Below, in pieces: positions 10,622 through 21,252 of a stretch of 64,000 nucleotides of DNA; position 1 is the stretch's first letter; each line of letters begins with the position of its first letter. This DNA comes from Candidatus Gastranaerophilales bacterium (GTDB taxonomy: Bacteria; Cyanobacteriota; Vampirovibrionia; Gastranaerophilales; Gastranaerophilaceae). The notes below the pieces were generated by a model. That model saw nothing but the letters and a program-made list of their open reading frames with translations, was not told where the DNA came from and made no database searches. The stretch covers positions 1-64,000 of the forward strand of contig CANQMP010000004.1 of assembly GCA_947624975.1 (NCBI GenBank). Reading direction: 5' to 3'. A program made the translations under genes and the position numbers.

Positions 10622-11808
10622 GATTTTGAAAATTCCTTTATAAATTTGGAACTTGATTTCAAATGTGAGTTTTCAACTTCGATTTTGTGAGCGGCGATTA
10701 TTGAGTCATTAAGAGCGTTTAAATTTTCGTCACGATAAAATATACCCGCTTTAGTTTTTAAAAGTCCTAAATCGAATTCTGAAAGCTCATTTTTGATAAG
10801 TGATTTATTTTTTACGGCAACAGTTCCGTTTGATTTTCCGTTGAAAGAATTTTTACCGATAAAAAAGCCTGCTTCTTGGAATGCGTTTCTTATTGATGCG
10901 GAATTTGAGTAGGTTAAAATCATGCCGTTATCATCAAGTCGGTGATAAAGTTGTTTAAAAAAGTCAAGCGTCCAAAGACAGGGGCATTTTGCGGGAGTAA
11001 AAGCGTCTAAAAAGATGTAGTTATAAGTGTTTTTATCATCAAGAATAATTTGTCTAGCATCGCCTATTGAAAGCCTAAAATCAAAATCAAATAATTTAAG
11101 GCATTTCATAGCCTTTTTATTACATGTAGATATATGGAGATAATATATATTATGTAAGAAGGCGCTTAAATTCCTTAGGGGGTGTTTCTGTATCCTCTCG
11201 TACTTAAAAAACTCGTAATATCGCTTCATAAAGCTGTCAAAAAATTCTGAATATTCTTTCGAAAAAATTACATCCTCCGTATCTTTTTGAATCTTCTCCG
11301 CTAATTTTTTTAATAGCAAAATGTTTACTTCCTTTTTTAATTTATAATTTATTTTAGTTTTTCCGCTCAACATTTTTTCTATTTTCGCATTTTTAAATCC
11401 GCAGCGATTTTTATTTGAAATTTTTTTATCGGTTACAATAAATGGTGACATGCATGCCAAATTTTTATCTTTGTCTACAGCATGTATAGAAATTTTATAC
11501 TTTTTGTTATCGGTAACTATCTTTTCGATACATTTATTTTTATCGAAACTATTATTGGTATGTATCGTTTCGTTATAGAGAAAATCAAGAAAATAATTTA
11601 GAAAACTTTTTGTGTTATATCCGATTCCAAAACACAAATCCAAAATTTGTATTTCCGAATTATTTTTGAAATCAAATTCGGCGGGCAGAATAAATTTTTC
11701 GTATGCTTCTGTTAAAGCACCGAAAGCCGAGTGATAAATATCATCATCTTCAGGCGAGTAAAGCCCTGTTGAACCGTCGTTTGTAAAGTAGGGATAAAAC
11801 TCATACAT
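10618..11808 (-). CDS. MnmC-like SAM-dependent methyltransferase
   Basis: ILDLCFGIGYNTKSFLNY, YNYIFLDAFTPAKCPCLWTLDFF, GMILTYSNSASIRNAFQEAGF. Confidence 0.75.
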   Translation of the reverse strand: MYEFYPYFTNDGSTGLYSPEDDDIYHSAFGALTEAYEKFILPAEFDFKNNSEIQILDLCFGIGYNTKSFLNYFLDFLYNETIHTNNSFDKNKCIEKIVTDNKKYKISIHAVDKDKNLACMSPFIVTDKKISNKNRCGFKNAKIEKMLSGKTKINYKLKKEVNILLLKKLAEKIQKDTEDVIFSKEYSEFFDSFMKRYYEFFKYERIQKHPLRNLSAFLHNIYYLHISTCNKKAMKCLKLFDFDFRLSIGDARQIILDDKNTYNYIFLDAFTPAKCPCLWTLDFFKQLYHRLDDNGMILTYSNSASIRNAFQEAGFFIGKNSFNGKSNGTVAVKNKSLIKNELSEFDLGLLKTKAGIFYRDENLNALNDSIIAAHKIEVENSHLKSSSKFIKEFSKS

Positions 11809-11914
11809 ACATTCATTATAACCCTAATAGAACCATATTCAAAATTGTAAAATTAGTTTAAGAATTTGTTTAAATAATATTTTGTGTTAGAATTACATTA
11901 CTGGGAAACAGCGT

Positions 11915-12856
11915 ATGAAAATAAGTGTAAAAGTACCCGCAACATCGGCAAATTTAGGCCCCGGCTTTGACTGCATGGGCATGGCATTGCCTATATATAA
12001 CACAATAACTCTTGAAGAAACCGTCCTTCCGGGCACGGGCGTTGAGATTAATGCTATAAATGATGAAGAAAATGTTGAAAATCTTATAGCCGAGCAAGCC
12101 CCGATGGATGAAAACAGTCTTATATACAAGGCTGTAGAGCTTTTATATAATTCCATCGGACAGACACCTTCGGAGCTGAAAATTACCGTTCAGACAGGAA
12201 TTCCGATAGCAAGAGGTTTGGGAAGCAGTGCTTCGGTTATTGTAGGCGGTCTGCTTGCCGCAAATGAGCTTTTGGGACATCCTGCGGATGAACAGGCGAT
12301 TTTGTCGCTTGCAACCGAACTTGAAGGTCATCCCGATAACGTTACACCTGCTATAGTCGGCGGTTTGGTTTTGTCGTCACTGGAAGACGACGGCAGAGTC
12401 GTTTATACAAAACTTAATTGGCCTGAGGAGTGGTGCATTAGCGTTTGTGTTCCTGATTATGAGCTTTCAACGGATATTGCACGTTCGGTTTTACCCAAAG
12501 AAGTTCCTATGGCGGATGCGGTGTTTAATCTTAAACATTTGGGAATGTTTATTCAAGCAGTTAACAACCGTGACCCCGAATTAATGAAACTTGCGCTAAA
12601 AGACAGATTACATCAGCCTTACAGAATGAAATTCGTTACGGGGTTAGACAGAATTGTCGAAAACTTAAAGCATGAAGAAAATGTTTTAGGCTGTGTTTTA
12701 AGCGGTGCCGGTTCAGCCGTTATAATATTTTCACTCAAGAATGACATTGAACGTATCAAATCGGTTGTCAAAGAAACTTGGGCGGAAATGAATGTAAAAG
12801 TTAATGTTATGACCCTGCCTGTTGAACAACAGGGGGCATACATTATTGCAGATTAG
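11915..12856 (+). CDS. thrB: Homoserine kinase
   Basis: GHMP kinase: VPATSANLGPGFDCMGMAL and IPIARGLGSSASVIVGGL. Confidence 0.95.
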   Translation: MKISVKVPATSANLGPGFDCMGMALPIYNTITLEETVLPGTGVEINAINDEENVENLIAEQAPMDENSLIYKAVELLYNSIGQTPSELKITVQTGIPIARGLGSSASVIVGGLLAANELLGHPADEQAILSLATELEGHPDNVTPAIVGGLVLSSLEDDGRVVYTKLNWPEEWCISVCVPDYELSTDIARSVLPKEVPMADAVFNLKHLGMFIQAVNNRDPELMKLALKDRLHQPYRMKFVTGLDRIVENLKHEENVLGCVLSGAGSAVIIFSLKNDIERIKSVVKETWAEMNVKVNVMTLPVEQQGAYIIAD

Positions 12857-12902
12857 TTGTTTTTTTCATACTTAAGTGCCGTAGTACGCACTTAGACTCC
12901 TA

Positions 12903-12925
12903 GCCCGTTATTCGGGCATTTTTTT
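12903..12925. terminator. Rho-independent terminator
   Basis: GCCCG-TTATT-CGGGC followed by T7. Confidence 0.7.
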
Positions 12926-14924
12926 ATGCATACATTTTAAAGACACGTTCTACGTTTTTATTTATCGCTTCTTTTATAGAATCGTATTCGGTTTGAAGTG
13001 AATTGTGTTCGGTGTCGATATTTTTCAATTCAAGGTCGTATTGTTTATCTTTATTTTCAATTTTGTTCATTGCGGCTTTGTATTCGGCTTCAGCTTTTGT
13101 AACTGCTTTATCTTTGGTTTCTTCGCGAATATCGCTGCAATTAGTGTAAGAAAGTGAATTCCAAGCGTTTAAGGCATCAATTTGTTCCATTGTAACAATT
13201 CCGTTTTCAAAAGCGAACTTAATCCAGTCCGCACTAGATGCAAGTCCGTCTAAAAGTACGGCATAACCTTTTGTCATACGGCTAAACAGGTTTTGATACC
13301 ATTGAGCTTTTTTCTCGGCGTTTTCGTTGTAAGAATCCGTACGGCTTGATGTATCAATCCACGAGTAATTAGGTTCACCGTATGTGTTCATAATCGCATC
13401 TAAAAGAATTGCCTGAAATACCGAGTTCATTGTTTCGGTAAATCCCGGCCCGTCATTGTACATTTTACTAACATCACCCAAATCTTCAATTTTCGGACTG
13501 TCACCTGAATAATTATCACCAAACATGAATTTACCCAATTCGATTGCCGATGCTTTGAAATCAGCATAAGCATCTTTTGCAGCATCGGTTGTTTGCCATG
13601 TAGGATTCATCGCATCCCAAACCGTATATATACCTTGTTGCAAGTTTTTAAATGCACCCTCAGCAACATTTTTCATATTTTCTAATGAATTTTTATAAGT
13701 ATATGTGAAATCACCAAATGTGCCTGAACATTCATAAAGAGTTAAATCTTTGGCCCAATTAGGCAGATCTTTCAGAGCTTCAGAACCATTTTTCTTGCTA
13801 CAATTCTCCATATTCAAATTTTTTAAACCGGTCACTTCTACATAATTTCCATCTTCGTCTTCTTCGGTGAACTGTTTTTTACTTTTATCATATTTAAATA
13901 AAAGTTCATCTATCTTACCCTTACTTTTTCCAACAATATAATAATTATCGCTAGCATCAGTCAAAACCGTATATTCATCCGCATTATAAGTATAAGTAAC
14001 GGTGTCTTCGGCATTAGCTTTGAGTGTTTTTTCCCAATCCGAGAAAAATTGATTTGCTTCATCGTAGTTCGTGCCGTCTTTATACATGTATTCTCTTGAA
14101 GAACCTGGCACTGCAGCTAATTTTAGCAATATTTCTTTCATCTTTTTTTCATCTTCGGTAGTTTGAATAAGATTTGTAACCTCAGTCACGCCTTTTCCGT
14201 CAAATATTTTTTTGACAATTTCTTCAAAGACTTCATCCATGGCAAGTGTTACAAATTCCAAATACCTGTCAAATTTTGTATTATATGTATCGAGCAAAGC
14301 CTGATAATCGTAATAATTACCTTCCTGCAAAATCTGATCATAACCGCGGTTTTCAATTTTTGAACCGTCACGCATTGTCGTTTCGCCGATACCTCTGTAC
14401 ATTCTTTCTAATTCTGCTGCCGTAAATCCAGACGGTTGATCAACAAGAACATTACCGTTCTCATCCGTTTCACCTGTTGAATAATATACCATTGCCGATG
14501 AATTATATCCGACAGGTTCGCCGTTTTGTCCGAGCAAGTTATCAAAGTATGTTGTTGTGTATTCAAGTCCGTAAGCTTTTAAAAATCTGTTTACATCTCC
14601 GCCAGCCATTTTAAAATTCTGAGAATCTCTTTCGGAAACGAGTATGTTACCCGCAGAGTTAATAAGTGCGTACTGGTTATTATACGGATTGAATGCGGTT
14701 AATGCGTTAAAGGTTAAATTTTGATATGAAGCGTTATTATCCGCATCATAACTTGTAAACATTAATTCTGATTCATTCAAAGCGGCAACATAGTTTTCGC
14801 TTACACGTGAACTTTCGGCAGCAAGACGCATTTTATCATTGTTGATAATTTGAGCTCTTAACTCGTTATCAGACATTCTCGTCGTTATTGATAGTAATCT
14901 TGCCTGTCCGGCCGCCATTCCCAT
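12924..14924 (-). CDS. Large conserved hypothetical protein
   Basis: 666 aa continuous ORF; N-terminus MGMAAGQARLLSITTRMSDNELRAQIINNDKMRLA; no family recognised. Confidence 0.7.
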   Translation of the reverse strand: MGMAAGQARLLSITTRMSDNELRAQIINNDKMRLAAESSRVSENYVAALNESELMFTSYDADNNASYQNLTFNALTAFNPYNNQYALINSAGNILVSERDSQNFKMAGGDVNRFLKAYGLEYTTTYFDNLLGQNGEPVGYNSSAMVYYSTGETDENGNVLVDQPSGFTAAELERMYRGIGETTMRDGSKIENRGYDQILQEGNYYDYQALLDTYNTKFDRYLEFVTLAMDEVFEEIVKKIFDGKGVTEVTNLIQTTEDEKKMKEILLKLAAVPGSSREYMYKDGTNYDEANQFFSDWEKTLKANAEDTVTYTYNADEYTVLTDASDNYYIVGKSKGKIDELLFKYDKSKKQFTEEDEDGNYVEVTGLKNLNMENCSKKNGSEALKDLPNWAKDLTLYECSGTFGDFTYTYKNSLENMKNVAEGAFKNLQQGIYTVWDAMNPTWQTTDAAKDAYADFKASAIELGKFMFGDNYSGDSPKIEDLGDVSKMYNDGPGFTETMNSVFQAILLDAIMNTYGEPNYSWIDTSSRTDSYNENAEKKAQWYQNLFSRMTKGYAVLLDGLASSADWIKFAFENGIVTMEQIDALNAWNSLSYTNCSDIREETKDKAVTKAEAEYKAAMNKIENKDKQYDLELKNIDTEHNSLQTEYDSIKEAINKNVERVFKMYA

Positions 14925-15061
14925 AACGGATTTTACCTTTCAGTTTTCCTTAGTAACTTTCACTATGGTATAACGGCTTATTATTCAAAAAACTTTAATA
15001 ATTTAGTAATTTTTGTAACAAAATGTAAATTAAAAATTTAATAATAAAAAACGCTAAAAAA

Positions 15062-15092
15062 AAGAGGTTCTGAATGAACCTCTGGATTTTTT
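15062..15092 (-). terminator. Rho-independent terminator-like hairpin near end of the 15096 gene
   Basis: AGAGGTTC-TGAAT-GAACCTCT hairpin; A-rich on the + side, T-rich after the hairpin on both strands. Confidence 0.5.
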
Positions 15093-15095
15093 ATA

Positions 15096-15632
15096 TTAAG
15101 AACCTGTGTAATTTGGTTTAAGATTTTGTGCTCCGTCTTTTTCTTCTTCTTTCTTCGCCTCGTAATCCTGTTTTGCGAGTTGTATTTGTGATTCCAAACT
15201 ATCTTTTCTTGTTGATAAACTTGATTCCAAATCTTTTAACGGTTCAAGCTGTGCTTCTTTTTGCAATTCAAATACGTTCTGCCACATATTCAAAGATTGA
15301 GAAAACAACTGTTGTGCTTTTGCATTAGCCATGTTCCATATACTTATATCCTCAGGACTGAATCCGCCATCCAGATTTGCTGCGGAAGGATTTGCATTCA
15401 TAAGTGAACCGTAAAGCCTGCCGCCACCTGTTTGCTGCATTATGTATTCCTGCATTTGACCTTGCAGTCTTGTTTTAAGATTTCTTTCTTGGGTTTCAAA
15501 CATTTTTTCCATGTTCGCAATTTGCTTGGTTACACGCGTATGACGCTGCGTAACCAAGGTCAGCTGGTACTGTAAGTTTCGATAGTACTTACCGGCCTGC
15601 AATTTTCCAAATGCGCCCATTAAGAAACCCAT
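15096..15632 (-). CDS. Coiled-coil hypothetical protein
   Basis: 178 aa Gln/Lys/Glu-rich ORF upstream of and codirectional with the 666 aa ORF. Confidence 0.6.
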   Translation of the reverse strand: MGFLMGAFGKLQAGKYYRNLQYQLTLVTQRHTRVTKQIANMEKMFETQERNLKTRLQGQMQEYIMQQTGGGRLYGSLMNANPSAANLDGGFSPEDISIWNMANAKAQQLFSQSLNMWQNVFELQKEAQLEPLKDLESSLSTRKDSLESQIQLAKQDYEAKKEEEKDGAQNLKPNYTGS

Positions 15633-15812
15633 GTTATCATCCTCATGTTTTTTGTTCTCTAAATATATAAAGTAATATATACTATATAAAATTGCGTATC
15701 TGATAATAAATGTTTACAAATCGTTACAAAAAAATTTATTAAAAAATATTGTTTTCCATGCTTATTAACTTATTTTGTTCTTTATGTTAAAATTCATCAA
15801 GGAGAAAAAAAT

Positions 15813-16850
15813 ATGAGTTACAAAAGATTATTTACGACAAAAAACATTATTTTTTCCGCACTGGTTATTGCGTTGCTGTTTTTACTTCCGAAAATTTCGG
15901 GAATTTTGATGTTGTTTTTCGGAGCTTACGTAATTGCTTGTGCCTTAAATCCTTACGTAACAGAGCTTACAAAAAGAATGAAAAGAGGAGCTGCATCAAC
16001 TATTGTCGTTTTGACAAGTATTCTCGCACTAATTGCACTCTTTGTCCCGATATTTTTTGTGGCGTTTAAGGAAATAAGAACTTTTATGATAACTTTACCC
16101 CAGAAAACCACCGATGCCATAACTTTTCTGACAAATTCTCAGGTTTACGGCTATAAATTTACGGATTTTATCGATTTTGAAAATATTTTGGGAAATTCGG
16201 CTATGTTCGCACAAAATCTCGTTAATAAATCACTTAATTTTACCGTCGGACTGTTCCAGCTTTTGGTAATTCTGGTTGCTCTTACAATGATAGTTTATTA
16301 TATACTTCTTGATAAAACTTATCTAAAAAATAAATTTATACAATTTTTCCCGCCCGATTTAAAAAATAAAGCATCTGAAATCCTTACGGCAATAAGCAGT
16401 AAGGTCGGTGCATACGTCAGAGCACAACTGCTTTCAATGACTGCTGTTGCAATAATGGTTATGATAGTTATGTTAGTGCTAAAAATTGATTATGCAACAC
16501 TTTTGGGCTTAATATCAGGTGTACTTGATATTATACCGATTTTAGGGCCTTCAATAGCACTTTGCGTTATTTTACTTGTCGCTTATCCTCTCGGAATAAC
16601 TAAAATAATTCTCGTTATTGCAGGATTTCTACTCGTACAGCAAATGTCAAATTATGTCGTTAGACCCGTACTTTTTGGCAAAATGATGTCTTTACATCCT
16701 TTGATGATATTTCTTTCGTTGTTTTTATGCGACCAATTTTTAGGTTTTTGGGGCGTAATTTTATCCCCCGCTATTGCCGCAACAGTATGCGTGCTTGTTG
16801 ATGAATTGTATCTCGATCAGATTAATGTGAAAGCGAATAATGAAACCTGA
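15813..16850 (+). CDS. AI-2E family transporter (PerM-like)
   Basis: Multi-TM; LLGLISGVLDIIPILGPSIAL typical of the AI-2E exporter family; RBS AAGGAG. Confidence 0.85.
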   Translation: MSYKRLFTTKNIIFSALVIALLFLLPKISGILMLFFGAYVIACALNPYVTELTKRMKRGAASTIVVLTSILALIALFVPIFFVAFKEIRTFMITLPQKTTDAITFLTNSQVYGYKFTDFIDFENILGNSAMFAQNLVNKSLNFTVGLFQLLVILVALTMIVYYILLDKTYLKNKFIQFFPPDLKNKASEILTAISSKVGAYVRAQLLSMTAVAIMVMIVMLVLKIDYATLLGLISGVLDIIPILGPSIALCVILLVAYPLGITKIILVIAGFLLVQQMSNYVVRPVLFGKMMSLHPLMIFLSLFLCDQFLGFWGVILSPAIAATVCVLVDELYLDQINVKANNET

Positions 16851-18372
16851 AGAAATATTTTTATATAAAAAGAATACTCAGTTATCCGATTTTGTTGTTT
16901 GGATGGGCTTTCCGGCTATTTATTCTTTTTCCATGTCCTCTTTGGGGTATTTGTGGATGTGCAAAAACATTGATGAAACCTGCGAAGTTGCACTTGAAAG
17001 AATTTGTTCGGATACCGAAAAAACACACTATGACATAAAAGACGTTAAAATGTTCGGATTTTCGTTTTCTTTTGATTTGGATTTTTTAACGATATTTTCC
17101 ATGCTGGATAAATATAAAATTCCGCTTCGAGCAGACGAAAGAGAAGGATTTCCGTTAATTTTTGCAGGCGGCCCCGTTGTAAGTGCAAACCCCGAACCTT
17201 ATAAAAAATTCTTTGACTTTTTTATAATCGGTGACGGTGAAGATACAAACATAAAAGCCGTAAATATCTGTAAAAAGAACAGAGAGTTGCACAAAAATGA
17301 AATTTTGCGATTACTGTCGGAAGTTGAGGGGATTTATGTTCCCTCCGTAAGCGGTAAAATCGTTAAAAAGGTTTCTGAAAAGCTTGATGAATGTATTTAT
17401 ACACCGATTTTGAGCGAAAATTCATTTTTCAAAAATACTTTTATTATTGAAATGGCACGCGGCTGCTCTAATTGCTGTGGTTTTTGCCTCGCATCATACC
17501 TGAATTTACCGCTCAGATGCGTTCCTTATGAAAAATTAATTGAAACCATTGATTTGGGGCTTAAATATACTGACAGAATTGCGTTATTAGGTGCGCAAAT
17601 CAGTGCTCACCCGCATTTTCACGATGTTTGCGATTATATATATTCCAAAATAAAATCGGGAAAGAATATTGAAATCAGTGTTTCTTCGCTTCGTGTGGAC
17701 GCAATTAATCCTGACGTCGTTAAAACCCTCGTAGCAGGCGGTCAAAAAAATTCAACGCTTGCTATAGAAGCAGGCAGTGAACGTTTAAGAAAAGTTATTA
17801 ACAAGCATTTATCGGAAGAACAGATTTTTAATGCCGTAAAAATTGCGCGTGAAAACGGACTGAAAGGTTTGAAATTCTACGGAATGATTGGACTTCCGAC
17901 TGAAACAACCGAAGATTTAGAGGAAATGCTAAGGCTTGCAAAACGTATTAAATCTGAAAATAAAGGATTTGATATATCTTTCGGTTTTTCAAGTTTTGTC
18001 CCCAAGCCTCACACGCCGTTTCAATGGTTCGGACGTGAAAATACCGCGTCACTGGAAGAAAAAAGCAATTTTCTCCAAAAAGAACTTCACAAAATCGGTA
18101 TTTCTTCACGTATTTCAAGTGTTAAATGGGATTACTGGCAGGCAGTTCTTTCTCGGGGCGATGAAAATTTGTGCGATTTTGTAGAAGAAACTTACAGAGC
18201 AGGCGGAAAACTCGGTGCTTTTAAATCTTCAGCAAAAAAACTTAACATAAACACTGATTACTACGCACTTGAAAACTATGATTTTGATAAAGAACTTCCG
18301 TGGGATTTTATCGAAATACCGCCCGGAAAAGAGTTTTTAATAAAAGAGAACAAAAGATTAATAAACAAATAA
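16840..18372 (+). CDS. Radical SAM protein
   Basis: RGCSNCCGFCLASY (CxxCxxC-type cluster), IGLPTETTEDLEEM; overlaps the upstream gene. Confidence 0.85.
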   Translation: MKPEEIFLYKKNTQLSDFVVWMGFPAIYSFSMSSLGYLWMCKNIDETCEVALERICSDTEKTHYDIKDVKMFGFSFSFDLDFLTIFSMLDKYKIPLRADEREGFPLIFAGGPVVSANPEPYKKFFDFFIIGDGEDTNIKAVNICKKNRELHKNEILRLLSEVEGIYVPSVSGKIVKKVSEKLDECIYTPILSENSFFKNTFIIEMARGCSNCCGFCLASYLNLPLRCVPYEKLIETIDLGLKYTDRIALLGAQISAHPHFHDVCDYIYSKIKSGKNIEISVSSLRVDAINPDVVKTLVAGGQKNSTLAIEAGSERLRKVINKHLSEEQIFNAVKIARENGLKGLKFYGMIGLPTETTEDLEEMLRLAKRIKSENKGFDISFGFSSFVPKPHTPFQWFGRENTASLEEKSNFLQKELHKIGISSRISSVKWDYWQAVLSRGDENLCDFVEETYRAGGKLGAFKSSAKKLNINTDYYALENYDFDKELPWDFIEIPPGKEFLIKENKRLINK

Positions 18373-18397
18373 AAAAAGCTCCTTTCGGAGCTTTTTT
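18372..18397. terminator. Rho-independent terminator (bidirectional)
   Basis: AAAAAAGCTCC-TTTC-GGAGCTTTTTT. Confidence 0.85.
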
Positions 18398-18868
18398 CTA
18401 ATATCTGTAATGAGCAAAAGCTTTATTCGCCTCAGCCATTTTATGAGTATCCTCACGCTTCTTGCAAGCAGCACCCGAACCGTTTGACGCATCTAAAAGT
18501 TCGCTTGTTAACTTATCAATAAATGACTTACCGTTGCGTTTTTTAGCCGCTTCAATAATCCATGAAGAAGCGAGAGCGAAACCTCTGTCGGCTTTAACTT
18601 CAATAGGCACCTGATAAGTTGAACCGCCAATACGTCTCGCTTTAACTTCCAAAAGCGGAGTTGCATTGGTAACAGCCTTTTGGAAAATTTCAAGAGCTTT
18701 TTCACCTGATTTTTCCTCAATTCTTGTTAAGGTTGCGTAAAATATTTTTTCGGCAAGCGATTTTTTACCTCGTCGCATAATTCTGTTGATAAATTTCGAG
18801 ATATCAACGCTGTTATACACGGGATCTGCTAACGGGATACGTTTAGCCGGTTTAGAACGTCTTGACAT
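18398..18868 (-). CDS. rpsG: 30S ribosomal protein S7
   Basis: [20 protein letters not shown]... KTHKMAEANKAFAHYRY-type S7 sequence. Confidence 0.97.
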   Translation of the reverse strand: MSRRSKPAKRIPLADPVYNSVDISKFINRIMRRGKKSLAEKIFYATLTRIEEKSGEKALEIFQKAVTNATPLLEVKARRIGGSTYQVPIEVKADRGFALASSWIIEAAKKRNGKSFIDKLTSELLDASNGSGAACKKREDTHKMAEANKAFAHYRY

Positions 18869-19254
18869 TACTTCTTACCTCCTTTAGCATCTTTCTTAGC
18901 ACCATATTTAGATCTGCTCTGTGCACGGTTTGCAACGCCTGCAGTATCCAATGTACCTCTTACAATGTGGTACCTTACACCCGGAAGATCTTTAACCCTT
19001 CCGCCTCTGATTAGAACGACACTGTGTTCCTGTAAATTGTGACCGATACCGGGGATATATGAAGTTACTTCAAATCCGTTGGTTAATCTGACTCTGGCAA
19101 CTTTTCTGAGTGCAGAGTTCGGTTTTTTCGGGGTTGTAGTGTAAACCCTTGTGCATACTCCGCGTCTTTGCGGGCAATCCATCAAAGCCGGAGATTTCGT
19201 TTTGTCTGTCAGCTTTTTACGTTCTCTGCGAACAAGCTGGTTAATTGTAGGCAT
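18868..19254 (-). CDS. rpsL: 30S ribosomal protein S12
   Basis: [48 protein letters not shown]. Confidence 0.98.
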   Translation of the reverse strand: MPTINQLVRRERKKLTDKTKSPALMDCPQRRGVCTRVYTTTPKKPNSALRKVARVRLTNGFEVTSYIPGIGHNLQEHSVVLIRGGRVKDLPGVRYHIVRGTLDTAGVANRAQSRSKYGAKKDAKGGKK

Positions 19255-19441
19255 TTGTTTTTCTCCTTTTTAAAATAGTAACATTATTCCACTTTTTATT
19301 CCTGAAACCCTTACGCATTCCGGAAAGTGAATCACACAATTCGGCTGTGTGTATGTCTTAATTTAACTACACCCAAAATCTTTTGTCAAGAAATTGCACT
19401 TTTTTTTGAATTATTGTATACTAATTTAAAGGGAGGTTGTT

Positions 19442-20077
19442 ATGAATATTGACATGCTTATAGAAAAGTTTAAGGATTTTGTTAAATTTTTGGTTTTTAT
19501 TGCCATATTACTAGGAATTGCATACTGGTCGGGGTATCTGAAAGGTTTTACGCCAAACGATTTTAAAAATGCTTATTATACCCTGTTTCCTTCGGCATCA
19601 AACGGTACTTCAACAAGATACAACGGCTATCTGCCCTCGGTAATTCCAAAAGAGGTCAAAAAAAGTGCTTTTGAAAACAGACTTTTCGTAAATGTACTTT
19701 CCTCCAATAAAAAAACTATATTTTATGCTTACGGAAACTCAGCTAATCACCTTTTTACAAGAAGTTTTCATGAAGAATTACAAAAATATATTAACGATAA
19801 ATCTCTTACAGCATACTACGATGTTTACGCAATGTCGTACAATTCTTACAAATACATGAGAGCAGGAAGCAGAGCCCCGTCAAACATTTGCAACAGCCTT
19901 GAAGAATGCAAAGCCCAAAGAGATCATGCTGCAAACTACGCATCTTTGCAGGCATTTTTTGAAAAATGCGCGAATTCAATGTGCATATTTAACCCGACAA
20001 AAAATCAATACGTAATTCTCAGAAAAAAAGACCCGCAAGGCGTTGTTGACATGATTAGGGATTTAAAAAACTGGTAG
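19442..20077 (+). CDS. Hypothetical membrane-anchored protein
   Basis: Single N-terminal TM, soluble C-terminal part; RBS GGGAGG. Confidence 0.6.
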   Translation: MNIDMLIEKFKDFVKFLVFIAILLGIAYWSGYLKGFTPNDFKNAYYTLFPSASNGTSTRYNGYLPSVIPKEVKKSAFENRLFVNVLSSNKKTIFYAYGNSANHLFTRSFHEELQKYINDKSLTAYYDVYAMSYNSYKYMRAGSRAPSNICNSLEECKAQRDHAANYASLQAFFEKCANSMCIFNPTKNQYVILRKKDPQGVVDMIRDLKNW

Positions 20078-20078
20078 T

Positions 20079-20573
20079 TTAATTGAGCTTAAAATCGCCG
20101 TTCTTCTTGATATGTTCGACAAGTCCGCCATCTTGGAGCATTTTTATCATAACGGACGGCAAAGGCTCAATTTGTACTATTGTGCCGTTGGTGAGATTTT
20201 TCAAAATCCCGTTTTCAATATCCAAATCAAGCTCATCACCCGCATTAATTGATGATGTGTCGCATTCGATAGCCAAAAGCCCGATATTAATTGCATTTCT
20301 GTAAAAAATTCTGGCAAAAGATTTTGCAATAACAGCCCCCACACCCGCAATTTTTATAATTTGAGGTGCATGCTCGCGCGATGAACCCAACCCGAAATTT
20401 GAACCCGCTACAACAAAATCTCCCTTCTTAACCGAGGAGGCAAAATCAGGGTCGGCATCTTCCAGAACATGCTTTGCAAACTCCGTTAGATTTGAACGTA
20501 AATGAAATAAACGACCCGGTGCAATATGGTCTGTAGATATGTTATCGCCGAATTTGAAAGCTTTCCCTTGCAT
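20079..20573 (-). CDS. leuD: 3-isopropylmalate dehydratase small subunit
   Basis: GDNISTDHIAPGR, GSNFGLGSSREHAPQII, ARIFYRNAINIGLL. Confidence 0.9.
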   Translation of the reverse strand: MQGKAFKFGDNISTDHIAPGRLFHLRSNLTEFAKHVLEDADPDFASSVKKGDFVVAGSNFGLGSSREHAPQIIKIAGVGAVIAKSFARIFYRNAINIGLLAIECDTSSINAGDELDLDIENGILKNLTNGTIVQIEPLPSVMIKMLQDGGLVEHIKKNGDFKLN

Positions 20574-20628
20574 AATTTTTCTCCTTTGATTTGATTATAC
20601 AACAAAATTATGTTATAATAAAAATGTA

Positions 20629-21252
20629 ATGTATTTTGATAGAAAGTGTAAAATAACTTTTATATGCAACGGCGAAACTATTTTTAGCGAGGATGGCAGA
20701 TTCACGGATACCGAAAACTATCCTCCTTTGAGTGATGCAGGTCAAGAGGAAATTGAAAAAATATGTAATTTCCTCAAAGTCAGAGGTGTTAAAAACGATA
20801 AAATTTATACTTCTCCGGCACTTCGTTCGGTTCAATCCGCCTCAATGATAGCAAAACTTTTTAAACAGGATTTTGAAATTATAAATGATTTACATCCGCG
20901 CAAATGCGGAGATTTTAACGGACTGACTTTTGAGCAGGTTGACGCAAAATATCCCGATGCACTTGATAAACTCATTAATAATCCTGATATTCCTACACCT
21001 GATAATGCAGAATCAGTGTCCTCCTTCATCAATCGTGTCAAATTCGTTATTAATGATATTGTTGACGCAAACATAGGAAACAGAATTATTATTGTTACGC
21101 ACCGTGATGTTATAAAAGCGTCAATCTGTTCGGCTCTTAATCTTCCGGACAGTTCAATGAACAGAATTTATATAAAATCAGGCAGTGCAACCCAGATAAG
21201 CTATTTTGAGCGTTGGGCAAGCCTTGTGTATTGTGATTATACACCTATATAG
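20629..21252 (+). CDS. Histidine phosphatase (phosphoglycerate mutase-like) family protein
   Basis: LSDAGQEEIEKI, YTSPALRSVQSASMIA, IIIVTHRDVIKA; degenerate N-terminal motif (CNGE rather than RHGE). Confidence 0.75.
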   Translation: MYFDRKCKITFICNGETIFSEDGRFTDTENYPPLSDAGQEEIEKICNFLKVRGVKNDKIYTSPALRSVQSASMIAKLFKQDFEIINDLHPRKCGDFNGLTFEQVDAKYPDALDKLINNPDIPTPDNAESVSSFINRVKFVINDIVDANIGNRIIIVTHRDVIKASICSALNLPDSSMNRIYIKSGSATQISYFERWASLVYCDYTPI

